In this document: positions 32,201 through 42,393 of the stretch, one piece after another
How positions within the stretch are numbered: the stretch's first letter is position 1
How the letters are laid out: each line of letters begins with the position of its first letter
Assembly (NCBI GenBank): GCA_032718475.1
Contig: JAUCBJ010009138.1
Location: forward strand, 1-48,265
DNA length: 48,265 nt
Reading direction: 5' to 3'
Source of the DNA: Nemertoderma westbladi
Lineage: Eukaryota; Xenacoelomorpha; Nemertodermatida; Nemertodermatidae
Notes under the pieces: generated by a model
The model's database searches: none
What the model saw: only the letters and a program-made list of their open reading frames with translations
What the model was told of the DNA's origin: nothing
Translations under genes and position numbers: made by a program

Positions 32201-34510
32201 AGATACTTGTATAAACTTGTATAAGATACTTGTATAAACTTGTATAAGATACTTGTATAAACTTGTATAAGATACTTGTATAAACTTGTATAAGATACTT
32301 GTATAAACTTGTATAAGATACTTGTATAAACTTGTATAAGATACTTGTATAAACTTGTATAAGATACTTGTATAAACTTGTATAAGATACTTGTATAAAC
32401 TTGTATAAGATACTTGTATAAACTTGTATAAGATACTTGTATAAACTTGTATAAGATACTTGTATAAACTTGTATAAGATACTTGTATAAACTTGTATAA
32501 GATACTTGTATAAACTTGTATAAGATACTTGTATAAACTTGTATAAGATACTTGTATAAACTTGTATAAGATACTTGTATAAACTTGTATAAGATACTTG
32601 TATAAACTTGTATAAGATACTTGTATAAACTTGTATAAGATACTTGTATAAACTTGTATAAGATACTTGTATAAACTTGTATAAGATACTTGTATAAACT
32701 TGTATAAGATACTTGTATAAACTTGTATAAGATACTTGTATAAACTTGTATAAGATACTTGTATAAACTTGTATAAGATACTTGTATAAACTTGTATAAG
32801 ATACTTGTATAAACTTGTATAAGATACTTGTATAAACTTGTATAAGATACTTGTATAAACTTGTATAAGATACTTGTATAAACTTGTATAAGATACTTGT
32901 ATAAACTTGTATAAGATACTTGTATAAACTTGTATAAGATACTCGTATAAACTTGTATAAGATACTTGTATAAACTTGTATAAGATACTTGTATAAACTT
33001 GTATAAGATACTTGTATAAACTTGTATAAGATACTTGTATAAACTTGTATAAGATACTTGTATAAACTTGTATAAGATACTTGTATAAACTTGTATAAGA
33101 TACTTGTATAAACTTGTATAAGATACTTGTATAAACTTGTATAAGATACTTGTATAAACTTGTATAAGATACTTGTATAAACTTGTATAAGATACTTGTA
33201 TAAACTTGTATAAGATACTTGTATAAACTTGTATAAGATACTTGTATAAACTTGTATAAGATACTTGTATAAACTTGTATAAGATACTTGTATAAACTTG
33301 TATAAGATACTTGTATAAACTTGTATAAGATACTTGTATAAACTTGTATAAGATACTTGTATAAACTTGTATAAGATACTTGTATAAACTTGTATAAGAT
33401 ACTTGTATAAACTTGTATAAGATACTTGTATAAACTTGTATAAGATACTTGTATAAACTTGTATAAGATACTTGTATAAACTTGTATAAGATACTTGTAT
33501 AAACTTGTATAAGATACTTGTATAAACTTGTATAAGATACTTGTATAAACTTGTATAAGATACTTGTATAAACTTGTATAAGATACTTGTATAAACTTGT
33601 ATAAGATACTTGTATAAACTTGTATAAGATACTTGTATAAACTTGTATAAGATACTTGTATAAACTTGTATAAGATACTTGTATAAACTTGTATAAGATA
33701 CTTGTATAAACTTGTATAAGATACTTGTATAAACTTGTATAAGATACTTGTATAAACTTGTATAAGATACTTGTATAAACTTGTATAAGATACTTGTATA
33801 AACTTGTATAAGATACTTGTATAAACTTGTATAAGATACTTGTATAAACTTGTATAAGATACTTGTATAAACTTGTATAAGATACTTGTATAAACTTGTA
33901 TAAGATACTTGTATAAACTTGTATAAGATACTTGTATAAACTTGTATAAGATACTTGTATAAACTTGTATAAGATACTTGTATAAACTTGTATAAGATAC
34001 TTGTATAAACTTGTATAAGATACTTGTATAAACTTGTATAAGATACTTGTATAAACTTGTATAAGATACTCGTATAAACTTGTATAAGATACTTGTATAA
34101 ACTTGTATAAGATACTCGTATAAACTTGTATAAGATACTTGTATAAACTTGTATAAGATACTTGTATAAACTTGTATAAGATACTCGTATAAACTTGTAT
34201 AAGATACTTGTATAAACTTGTATAAGATACTTGTATAAACTTGTATAAGATACTTGTATAAACTTGTATAAGATACTTGTATAAACTTGTATAAGATACT
34301 TGTATAAACTTGTATAAGATACTTGTATAAACTTGTATAAGATACTCGTATAAACTTGTATAAGATACTTGTATAAACTTGTATAAGATACTTGTATAAA
34401 CTTGTATAAGATACTTGTATAAACTTGTATAAGATACTTGTATAAACTTGTATAAGATACTTGTATAAACTTGTATAAGATACTTGTATAAACTTGTATA
34501 AACTTGTATA
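26260..34510. repeat. Minisatellite of a 23-bp unit, about 8.25 kb, starting in the crystallin stop codon
   Basis: The unit is a 10-mer plus a 13-mer, each containing CTTGTATAA (ACTTGTATAA then GATACTTGTATAA). About 350 copies are represented, almost identical. Rare variants: C for T in GATACTCG (26274, 32943 and several between about 34068 and 34350), GATACTCTG at about 27010 and 27354, and short deletions near 27360 and 28263. It starts at 26260 within the last sense codons and ends at 34510 in a doubled 10-mer. Confidence 0.97.
28882..28981. other. Assembly gap of 100 N inside the minisatellite
   Basis: Exactly 100 Ns, a conventional placeholder for unknown length, so the true array may be much longer than shown. 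Confidence 0.98.
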
Positions 34511-35595
34511 TTATCTTTGGTTTATCTAATTGGAACGTTTATTCTCTGATAATCTCTTATTTACATTATTTATTATCACTAGTTTCATCGAGTGAAAATT
34601 ATTTATTTAACATTAAAGTTACATTTTATTCGAAAATGGAAATGTAATTTTTTTGGTATTTTCTGCTTCTTATAAAGCAGGATAATATGTAATGTATGAC
34701 TTTTTACATCGTCATGTGGTTTTTAGTTGAATGAATAGGTCCCCAGTCTATCTGATTGAACGAATTGTTCTGGGCGAAAAACTTACTGCAGCGTAGGGGG
34801 AAAACGAGGTCCACCATCTGATAAGATCGGAAGGAAAGATTACAGGGAAAATAAAGGATTCTCGGCGACTAATCTCGGGTTATTATGTTATGTAATGTGT
34901 AATCGGATGTTTAACGGCACAGCGCACAGGTATACAATGCAGACAGCAGAGATCGGCCATCAAGCAATACCACAAAATACTAGCCTCGAGAAAACCAAGA
35001 CTCTTTCATTTCCCTGTCCATCTGGATAAACAGTTGCTTAACTCAATCACAAAATGAAATTTTATGTTGAATTTATTTTTAAAATATGTACATTTTTGAA
35101 TAAAATTAGAATATACTGTGATTAATCTAGCAATTTATACTATTGATATACAGTTCTTATCTCTACTAAAATCAAGCAGTAGTAAGGTAATCTTGAAAAG
35201 TTGATAATTATATTTCATTTATATTTCACGTCAAGCTACTTCTGCAGTCAGCTGATCACTGATTACATGCATGTCTGGGTCTCCAGTCGATTTTTATTTA
35301 CTTGTTTTACATACCTACCGGTACGGTTTTTTACTATTAGTTGACGTGAAATATAAATAAAATATAATCTATTAAAATCATCACTGACGATTATAAAACT
35401 CTTCGCGCGGTAATATTGAATAGTGGTAGATTATATCGGTTTGGTTAAAAGGTTTTATTTTTTGAGATAATTATATATCGACTGTTTTATACTGAAGATT
35501 CTATAACCACAGAAAGAAAATTATATATTTGCCTCATTTAAAAACATCCCTATCCGCATAGCAGAGTGCAATTTAGGGCTCTTGTGAGGTCAAGT
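34511..35595. other. AT-rich intergenic stretch with a 28-bp inverted repeat
   Basis: No gene. Inverted arms 35207-35234 and 35341-35368 match with one mismatch (core ATTTATATTTCACGTCAA) around a 106-bp spacer, like a tiny foldback element. The crystallin polyadenylation site might lie at the start of this stretch if transcription reads through the array; I see no clear signal. Confidence 0.5.
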
Positions 35596-36304
35596 ATACT
35601 ACTACTACTATTGCGACCGGCATGTTCCATTGCAGCTTTTTTTATACATATATTACATATATTAAGAATGCTGTGCCGGCTTGTCGATAAAATTGCTCCA
35701 ACTCCCTATCACCCATGACTTTTGCTAGATCATCCGCATTTTCAAGGCCAGTGTCCTTTAGGAGTCGTCTCAAGAAAGTCATGGGCTGTCCACCATGCTT
35801 ATTCACTCCATGAGGCTGCCAAAGTACGAGATTATGCACTGGATGGTCCTCACGGCGAAAGCAATGTCCTGCAAAGCAGGACATTGCAGGACAATGAGAC
35901 ACCTCCAATGTTATATATGGTCTGGTTGGAGAGGTTTGCATTGTACTTGACACAATGAACCCGGCATAGCATTCTTGTGAATGTGCCATCCAGAGATTTG
36001 GTGTCCTCAGCAGTTAGAGCCCAGCATGGACTCCCATAGAGGAGTACTGGAACTACTGCTGCTCTAAATTTATCGGACCTTAAGTTTCCGTTTAATTCTT
36101 GGTGACTTCCAAATCCTGGAAAGCCTATTCAAGGCTGCCCATGCCTTTCCCTTATGTATTCGAAGGTCCTCACCTGACTTCCGGATCCATGATCCCAGGT
36201 AACAGAAGTCATCCACATGCTCAAGCATACCATCTTTCGAGCTTATGCTCATCCGATCAGAGACTTGCTGAGGACTTTCAAAGTTAACTATCAAAATTTT
36301 GGGA
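35596..36304 (-). mobile_element. 5'-truncated LINE copy (family 1, 3' end only)
   Basis: On the minus strand from about 36304, it reads the end of an RT ORF (ILIVNFESPQQVSDRMSIS, then FCYLGSWIRKSGEDLR) and, after frame breaks, the C-terminal FAGHCFRREDHPVHNLVLWQ and HGGQPMTFLRR. The same protein is encoded at 46435-46786 (minus) and 47860-48265 (plus). The 3' tail is a short (TAG)n run (about 35594-35610 on +). The copy lacks endonuclease and most of RT, has indels, and is a dead insertion. Confidence 0.85.
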
Positions 36305-36621
36305 CCTGGGAGCACGGGGAGCCGGCAATGGACTTTGCGGCAAGCACAATCCGACTGGGCGAGCAACCGGGGATGGCACCACGGGTAGTGTTTGGAGAAA
36401 CGATGCTGAGTGTGGAGGAGGACATCGATATGGGTAGGGAAGACAACGTCGAGATGTTTACCTACCAGCGGCTTCACAGACCCAGGAGCCCACGTGGAGC
36501 CAAGGACGACTTGGGGCGAGAGACAATGATACACGGTTACGATTTCTGTGGGAGATTAACCCATCAGCAAAAGAACTGTCTATTCGTTACCAGAAGGGGA
36601 CGGCGTGTCTTCACTTTACAA
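36305..36621 (+). other. GC-rich stretch with an unrecognised ORF end
   Basis: Part of a + strand frame (36217-36735) whose beginning is antisense LINE and whose end lies in the next element. The middle, residues about 29-135, includes HGEPAMDFAASTIRLGEQPG and SVEEDIDMGREDNVEMFTYQ. It stands out by GC content from the AT-rich surroundings and looks like former coding sequence, but I do not recognise it. It could be a pseudogene exon or another element's ORF. Confidence 0.3.
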
Positions 36622-37456
36622 AATTGTGGCTGGCCACGAGAAAAGGGATCTTATGTCGCAAAACCTGATTCTGAGATAATCGCGTTTAAAGTTTCCCTCT
36701 ATTTTTGGACAAATTTAATTGGGTTATCAATTTAGAAATGTATAAAACGATGAGGGAAATTCAAATTGGTTCTGATATTCAATATACATAGGAAATAACT
36801 AATTACAGGAAGCAATATAAGATGTTGCAGTATTGTATATCCCACTGTTTTGGGGTTTTCATGTCTGAATTTAGGACTGAAATAAATTCTACTATGTAAT
36901 ATGTAGGTACTGTAGTAGGCCTACAGCTATTTTTTAAATGCAATATAGCTATCATTTTCTTAATTTCTCTTCGTTAGTTCTGAAATTTTGTAATCCCAAT
37001 AAAGAATTCAAAATACAAATAATTTTAAATTTTGCTAAAAAAATTTATCGTTTTGAAAAAATTTTAATTTTTTTTTGGTTACATGTTTTTTTGAAAATTT
37101 TGCAAAAAATTTTTTAAAATAGTTCATGAACAATATTAATAGTTTCAAAGTGTTAAAAGTTGTATAAAATGCCGAATAACATTGAGCTGCCTAACTATAT
37201 AGTAAGAATTGCTATGATATTATTAATATTTTCCATTTTTTTAATAATCGCTTATTATAACCGCTGCTATTAATAAAAATTTTTTTGCTACCCGATTCAC
37301 CTTCACATAAATCGCTATAACTTTTTTTTGGAAATAGATATTGAGACACCGTTTTTTTTGTTAAAATCTCTGGAAAATTCTGCATCTCATAGGCCTAATA
37401 ACTCAAAATCGACCTCCGGTGACATAAGGTCCCTTTTCTCGTGGCCAGCCACAATT
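36622..37456. mobile_element. Inverted-repeat DNA element (MITE-like), about 835 bp
   Basis: The terminal inverted repeats are about 60 bp. The outer 34 bases are nearly perfect (GTGGCTGGCCACGAGAAAAG on the left, its complement on the right), then weaker through the GATTTTGAG region. AATT flanks both ends and may be the target duplication or part of the repeat. The interior is AT-rich with no transposase, so it would be non-autonomous. The outermost repeat is itself self-complementary (GTGGC-TG-GCCAC). Confidence 0.75.
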
Positions 37457-37777
37457 GCTAATTATCATAAATATTGAAAACGATAATAGAAAAAGTGCGT
37501 GAAAAATATTATAAAAATTATAAGGCCTAAATAGTTCCTAAAGTAGCCCTATAGTTCCAAAAAATGGGGCATCAGAAAATAAAAATGGAAAATAACGGAG
37601 GAGTAGTCTTTTTAGTCAAATTTCTGACATCTCCAATTCACTGACATAGGGCGCGACGTATTTTTTGACGGTTCTCTTTTCGATGGTACTCTATTTCGTT
37701 TTCTATGCATATTTCAACCACATTGGAAAAGCTATTACGTTTCTTCATCTCCCTCAAATATCAAAGTCCATAATGCG
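37457..37777. other. AT-rich spacer
   Basis: No gene or clear repeat seen between the inverted-repeat element and the GA-rich array. Confidence 0.5.
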
Positions 37778-37906
37778 GGGAGAGAGGGATAGAGAGAGGG
37801 GGAGAGAGGGGGAGAGGGAGAGAGAGAGGGGGAGAGAGGGTGAGGGGGAGAGGGAGAGAGATAGGGGGGGAGGGGGAGAGAGAGAGAGAGAGGGGGAGAG
37901 AGGGTG
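37778..37906. repeat. GA-rich array, left half (split by a LINE)
   Basis: Purine-only GGGGAGAGAG-type repeat of 129 bp on the + strand. It has the same composition and phase variants (GAGAGAGGGTG) as 42203-42393 on the other side of the LINE. The ORFs over it encode only Arg/Gly/Glu or Ser/Pro/Leu repeats. Confidence 0.9.
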
Positions 37907-38113
37907 GTTTTGATTGATTGATTGGTTTATTGTCCATAACAATATAAATAAACTTAAACCGAAATAGAAATTGAGAAACACCATACACCAAAAGCCATGT
38001 ATAGACCAGTTAAACATTAACATAATTATTGACAAGTTGTTCTGTAACAGAACATTACGTACTTAAAAAGAAAATCACATCATCATAAATTCAATACCGG
38101 ATATCTTATCGAG

Positions 38114-39055
38114 TTATAAATTTGCTTCTTTTGCTATTTTAAAAATAAATTTGGCAACAGCTACTTGGTCTGGTAGTGAGAATAGTTCAGTTAATGAACG
38201 CACAGGCGAGGGTAGTATATCCTCCCTAAACAAACGCGTTAGTCGACAGCTGATGAGAATGTGTTCCTCTGATTGTAGTTCACCACAGGCGCACTTGCGA
38301 TCCTCCAGTTTCACCTTTCTCCACCGCATAAACTCCACCGGTAGAGAGTGACTACCGATACGAAACCTGGACCACTCAATTCTCCAATGTTCAGGAATTA
38401 TCGCTTTCTTATATACGTCGCGAGGGTTTTTAATGTAGGGTTCATTAGTTCGTTTTGTTGTTGTAGATTTCGATATTCTGCTGGTTATTGCCTCAATATG
38501 GTTTCCTAAAAAACACGCATTTAGTTGTTTCAGCTTTTCTATTTCTTTAAACATTGGCGATGAAATACTTTGAGCAATTTTTAAAGCAGCATGCAAAGGT
38601 GACTCTGGAATTACATTAATCTTCTGAAAAAACTTCCTCTGAGTATTTTTAACAAAAGCTGGAAACTCTGGAAGATCCAACTCAGTTAGGCATAAATCTA
38701 GACAAGCTGACGGACTTACATCTAACATACGCCTCACCATAGAGTTGTATAGACTCGTAATCATATTAATGTCGCCCGTTATCCATGTCTCACATGCATA
38801 CGTGATTGATGATACAATTGCTGCGTCGAATACCATTTTCTTAATATTAACAGGTACATCTGGATTCTTTTGCAGATACGAATAGAACTTTAAGGAGTGA
38901 CTTTGTTTATTTTTTGCGTGTGAGATTATTGCACTGTTGACGTCACCATCGGCAGGTATTGGCGATCCTAGATAAACATAATTATCCGTGTGCTTTACTA
39001 CCGTATCATCTATTATGAGGTCAACTCTATCTTGAGCGATGCCGTTTATTACCAT
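38114..39055 (-). CDS. LINE ORF2, C-terminal part
   Basis: Continues the RT ORF in a shifted frame; the break lies in the A8 run just upstream (about 39071-39078 on +). Begins just before DNYVYLGSPI (end of the RT thumb region), has SSITYACETW and SMVRRMLDV typical of this part of LINE pols, and ends with CACGELQSEEHILISC, the C-x-C...H...C motif found near the C-terminus of many LINE ORF2 proteins. 313 codons from the ATG. Confidence 0.8.
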   Translation of the reverse strand: MVINGIAQDRVDLIIDDTVVKHTDNYVYLGSPIPADGDVNSAIISHAKNKQSHSLKFYSYLQKNPDVPVNIKKMVFDAAIVSSITYACETWITGDINMITSLYNSMVRRMLDVSPSACLDLCLTELDLPEFPAFVKNTQRKFFQKINVIPESPLHAALKIAQSISSPMFKEIEKLKQLNACFLGNHIEAITSRISKSTTTKRTNEPYIKNPRDVYKKAIIPEHWRIEWSRFRIGSHSLPVEFMRWRKVKLEDRKCACGELQSEEHILISCRLTRLFREDILPSPVRSLTELFSLPDQVAVAKFIFKIAKEANL

Positions 39056-39065
39056 GAACTTAGTT

Positions 39066-40760
39066 TTAGTTTTTTTTATTTAAAACCATGCCCGAAATTT
39101 TACAGAAAGATAGTAACACGTGTAACTTCATCAGGGCCTGCTCGCAATCAGTAGCTAGGATTGCTGTATCGTCCATAAGTAGAATGCTGTGAAGATCTCT
39201 TAACCAACTGTCTAAAGGGAGAGCTTTCAATAATTTCACCAGTTCATTCATTAATAGTTTGAACAAATACCCACTTGAGAGAAGCCCCTGCCGAAGGCCT
39301 TTATTTGAATCAACTATAGTTGTACCAACAATGGATTTAGTTGAAGAATACATTGCTTGTAAAGCTTTTAACATAATCTTGCCACATCCTAAAATACATA
39401 ATAAATGAAAGATATAATTTCGTTTCACATTATCAAAGGCAGTCTTGAAATCCACAAATATAATAAATAGCTTTACTTTGGATATAAACGCATACTCTGA
39501 AATTAGCCGAAGTGCTAAAATTTGTTCAGTACAGCTACGTCCTTTTGTAGCGCCAGCCTGTTCTGATAATGGCTGCATCCAGCATTCCAATCTATCTGTT
39601 ATAGACATATCATAAAGCTTACATAGCGAATCAGATAAACTTATACCCCTGTAATTCGCACACAGCATACGGTCGCCACGTTTAAATGCTGACACTAATT
39701 TCACAAAAGACCAAATTATAGGATAGGCACCAGATTTAAAAATAGCAGTCATCATTAGAGTTAAAGTAACCAACCATTCCAAAGGTAGAGCCTTAATAAA
39801 TTCGGCTGCAATACCATCCGGACCACATGCTTTATTAGAATTCAGTTTCTTTGTATTTTTAACAATTTCATCAATCGATAGATCACTATCCAATAAAGGA
39901 ATTTCGACGGTGCTTATACACTCATCATCATCGACCGTTTTTTCATTCAATAAATCTGTGTAGTGACGATTAAAATCGTCATCACTAGGTCGTGTGACAT
40001 TATTATTAGAAGTACGTCCACCTTCAAAAGTGCCATTCCAATTTATTGCCCGCCATAACTGTCTTGAGTCGTTTTGGTCTAACAATTTCTGCCACATATT
40101 GTTATCAGATATACCTGCTAAAGTGTTCTGTATATTCGCCGAATTGCAGCATCTAGCGGCATTGTATAAGGTACTTGTGACATTATCACACATAAGATTA
40201 ATATCACCATCAGAATCCAATTGGTTGATAATTGGTGGTGTTACTGAGGCAATTGAGTTTTCAAATACAGATAACGTTGATCTATTAGGTTTAATACCTT
40301 TTTTACAATTAACACCGCTTATAATCGATTTAGATTGTGCTGTATGATTCTGAAAGCAGTAATTATTATTCAAGGACTCAGCCCCACGTAGTAGTTGACT
40401 ACCCGATATACCGGAACATTTAATTGTAACGCTAACAGGGCTATGGTTAGATGGCAAATCTTGATCAATCCAAGTGTTAAAGTTAGAAAAATTACTTAAT
40501 TCATCAGACATACTTGTGACCGGAGCAGCTACGAAGTCTAACAATGAACACCATTTATCCTTGATTTTAAAAGTTAGGTGGTTATCTAAAGTACCGCTAG
40601 GGGTAATTAACCCATTTAATAACACAACATTATTATCAATGCAAAGTTGTCTAAATATCTTTCCATTCTTATTCTGTGTGGAGTCGTCGGACAGAGAATG
40701 CTTGAAATAATGACTAGTATCGAGCGACGAACCAACTCTACTAATTAAAATCCCCGCCAA
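39066..40760 (-). CDS. LINE ORF2, end of endonuclease and reverse transcriptase
   Basis: 564 codons. The first 85 residues finish the APE endonuclease (after GDFN comes SRVGSSLDTSHYF and later DFVAAP). The RT follows: NKACGPDGIAAEFIK, FKRGDRMLCANYRGISL, FVDFKTAFDNV (catalytic Asp), RQGLLSSGYLFKL, and LMDDTAIL (catalytic D-D; + coordinates about 39159-39185). All RT catalytic acidic residues are present. The ORF ends early in an A run after MVLNKK, where the frame shifts. Confidence 0.85.
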   Translation of the reverse strand: MAGILISRVGSSLDTSHYFKHSLSDDSTQNKNGKIFRQLCIDNNVVLLNGLITPSGTLDNHLTFKIKDKWCSLLDFVAAPVTSMSDELSNFSNFNTWIDQDLPSNHSPVSVTIKCSGISGSQLLRGAESLNNNYCFQNHTAQSKSIISGVNCKKGIKPNRSTLSVFENSIASVTPPIINQLDSDGDINLMCDNVTSTLYNAARCCNSANIQNTLAGISDNNMWQKLLDQNDSRQLWRAINWNGTFEGGRTSNNNVTRPSDDDFNRHYTDLLNEKTVDDDECISTVEIPLLDSDLSIDEIVKNTKKLNSNKACGPDGIAAEFIKALPLEWLVTLTLMMTAIFKSGAYPIIWSFVKLVSAFKRGDRMLCANYRGISLSDSLCKLYDMSITDRLECWMQPLSEQAGATKGRSCTEQILALRLISEYAFISKVKLFIIFVDFKTAFDNVKRNYIFHLLCILGCGKIMLKALQAMYSSTKSIVGTTIVDSNKGLRQGLLSSGYLFKLLMNELVKLLKALPLDSWLRDLHSILLMDDTAILATDCEQALMKLHVLLSFCKISGMVLNKKN

Positions 40761-41148
40761 AAACAGTTACTGAATTAGATTTCAATTTACTTTGAATAGC
40801 GCTAAAGCTGCAAGGATCGTAATAGTTTGAAGAGCTCGGAGGTATGTAACAGCCAGCTATATAACCCTCACCAAGAAGCGAACATTTTAACCACAGCTGA
40901 TCTTCGGTCGAGTCATCAACTGAAGAGATATAATCAACTAGGTAGGGTTTAACAAATACTGCAATACCGCCTCGATGTGCACGGCCAGGAATCCGTAGAC
41001 TACGTTTAATAAGAATTAAACCTGGAATAGAGAAATTTAAACTAGTTTTTAGTTCACTTAAAAACACAATATCGAAGTTTAAGATAAATGTAAGAGTTTT
41101 TTCATTATTCAATTTGTTCTTTATACCATCAACATTCCACCAAAGTAT
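40741..41148 (-). CDS. LINE ORF2, APE-type endonuclease, N-terminal part
   Basis: Reads ILWWNVDGIKNKLN, FLSELK (catalytic Glu), HRGGIAVFV, CYIPPSSSNYY and VFGGDFN, then a TAG at the frame break near 40741-40745; the next part continues one base out of phase. The first ATG (41112) lies inside the domain, so the real start is upstream. The frame stays open towards the ORF1 end, so ORF2 may overlap ORF1 or use reinitiation. It would nick the target DNA. Confidence 0.8.
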   Translation of the reverse strand: MLWWNVDGIKNKLNNEKTLTFILNFDIVFLSELKTSLNFSIPGLILIKRSLRIPGRAHRGGIAVFVKPYLVDYISSVDDSTEDQLWLKCSLLGEGYIAGCYIPPSSSNYYDPCSFSAIQSKLKSNSVTVFGGDFN

Positions 41149-41268
41149 CCTAATAAGATGATCTATACATGGCTGTCCTAGAAAAACTGTTTGGGCTCAC
41201 GGTATAAGACAGCGTCACCACGCTTAACTGAACGGGATCTCCAGTCAATCGAGATTACAAATCCTGCA

Positions 41269-42111
41269 TTATCTGGTTTTTTTCCGCTCGTCTTCTAGCA
41301 CCTTTACCAGACATCGATTGGATTCAAGTTGATGCTCGTTTAGATCTCTGCGCAAGAAAACCTTACTGAACTTCATATTCATAAGATTTTTACCACCGGT
41401 GATTATTTTGTCTCTCGAATTCTTGGAGTCAACTGTTACCAATAAAGGACGAGGTCGAGGCTCATCTTCGGATGTTTGCCCATTAACGTTTAAAGGTGGT
41501 TTTCCAAGACGCTTAACAGCAATCAACACGGGTACATTAACTGCAGCCAAATCGGATTCTTGATGGTTTGTGGCAATCTTTATGATTTCTAAACAATTAT
41601 CGCTATCTTCCTCGCTGTAAGCACCTTCTTTTAAGCCACGGACAATTAGGTTTTTTGAACGACATTCTGAGTCAATACCGTCAAGCTGACGTTGGTGTAG
41701 TAGTACAGCTTTCTTAGTTGAATCAAGATCATTTCTTAGATGATTGTTATCTTTACGCAAGTTACTGACCTCATCTTCCAAGGTACCAACTTTTACACGT
41801 AACGCTCCGATTTCATCCAACTGTTTCCTAATATCAGTAATATCTTCTTTAACGCTAGAAAGTTCGCTGCGAACAGAATCTTTCACTGCAAGTTTAATAT
41901 CATTTATATCGAGGGATGGCTGGGCGGAAGTACTACCGGTACCACATAAGCATTGTGAAGTTGGTGGCAAGGCGAGTAGAGCAGAATTCTGATCGAGCAA
42001 ACCCGCTGAATCGAGTGCATCATACAGACGTTCTTTTGTGACTTTACTCATGATATGCTGCTTAGACATTCCAGCAAGCTCATCCAGCGAAAGAGTTTTT
42101 GAGGAGTTCAT
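41269..42111 (-). CDS. LINE ORF1 protein (coiled coil and RRM-like)
   Basis: 280 codons from ATG. Residues about 70-145 form a coiled coil (VRSELSSVKEDITDIRKQLD and on). Then comes an RRM-like/L1-transposase-type domain (CRSKNLIVRGLKEG ... VLIAVKRLGKP ... RPRPLLVTV ... VFLRRDLNEHQ). Such ORF1 proteins bind RNA as trimers in related LINEs. The ORF ends just after an A7 run (+ 41277-41283); the adjacent frame stays open for about 25 more residues to a stop near 41210, so the natural C-terminus may be longer. Confidence 0.8.
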   Translation of the reverse strand: MNSSKTLSLDELAGMSKQHIMSKVTKERLYDALDSAGLLDQNSALLALPPTSQCLCGTGSTSAQPSLDINDIKLAVKDSVRSELSSVKEDITDIRKQLDEIGALRVKVGTLEDEVSNLRKDNNHLRNDLDSTKKAVLLHQRQLDGIDSECRSKNLIVRGLKEGAYSEEDSDNCLEIIKIATNHQESDLAAVNVPVLIAVKRLGKPPLNVNGQTSEDEPRPRPLLVTVDSKNSRDKIITGGKNLMNMKFSKVFLRRDLNEHQLESNRCLVKVLEDERKKTR

Positions 42112-42202
42112 TGTCTTTTCCGTAATACGGTATAATTATTAATTATTGCATATATTTCAGAATTTATCCGGTATTAACAAATACAAAAAAGGCGGACATA
42201 CC

Positions 42203-42393
42203 GTGAGGGGGAGAGGGAGAGAGAGAGGGGGAGAGAGGGTGAGGGGGAGAGGGAGAGAGAGAGGGGGAGAGAGGGTGAGGGGGGAGGGGGAGAGAGAGAG
42301 GGAGAGAGGGTGAGGGGGGGGGGGGGAGAGATGGGGAGAGAGGGTGAGGGGGAGAGGGAGAGAGAGAGAGGGAGGATATAGATGGTGAGGGGG
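42203..42393. repeat. GA-rich array, right half
   Basis: GTGAGGGGGAGAGGGAGAGA-type units of about 36-40 bp, repeated four or five times, matching the left half at 37778-37906. A G run of about 13 lies at 42314. Confidence 0.9.

Larger units (their letters stand above)
37907..42202 (-). mobile_element. Near full-length LINE (family 2) inserted in a GA-rich array
   Basis: About 4.3 kb on the minus strand: 5' UTR, ORF1 (coiled coil plus RRM-like), ORF2 (APE endonuclease, RT, C-terminal CCHC-like motif), and a 3' tail of ATCA repeats (GATTGATTGATT on +, 37912-37923). Both flanks are the same GA-rich repeat. Three one-base frame changes break the ORFs, two in A runs. The layout fits the Jockey/CR1/L1-like non-LTR groups; I cannot assign the clade by eye. 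Confidence 0.85.

Noticed and set aside
37665-38035. Arg/Glu/Gly and Ser/Pro/Leu ORFs over the GA-rich array (also 42164-42499)
   Set aside because: Translation of a purine microsatellite; no other support.
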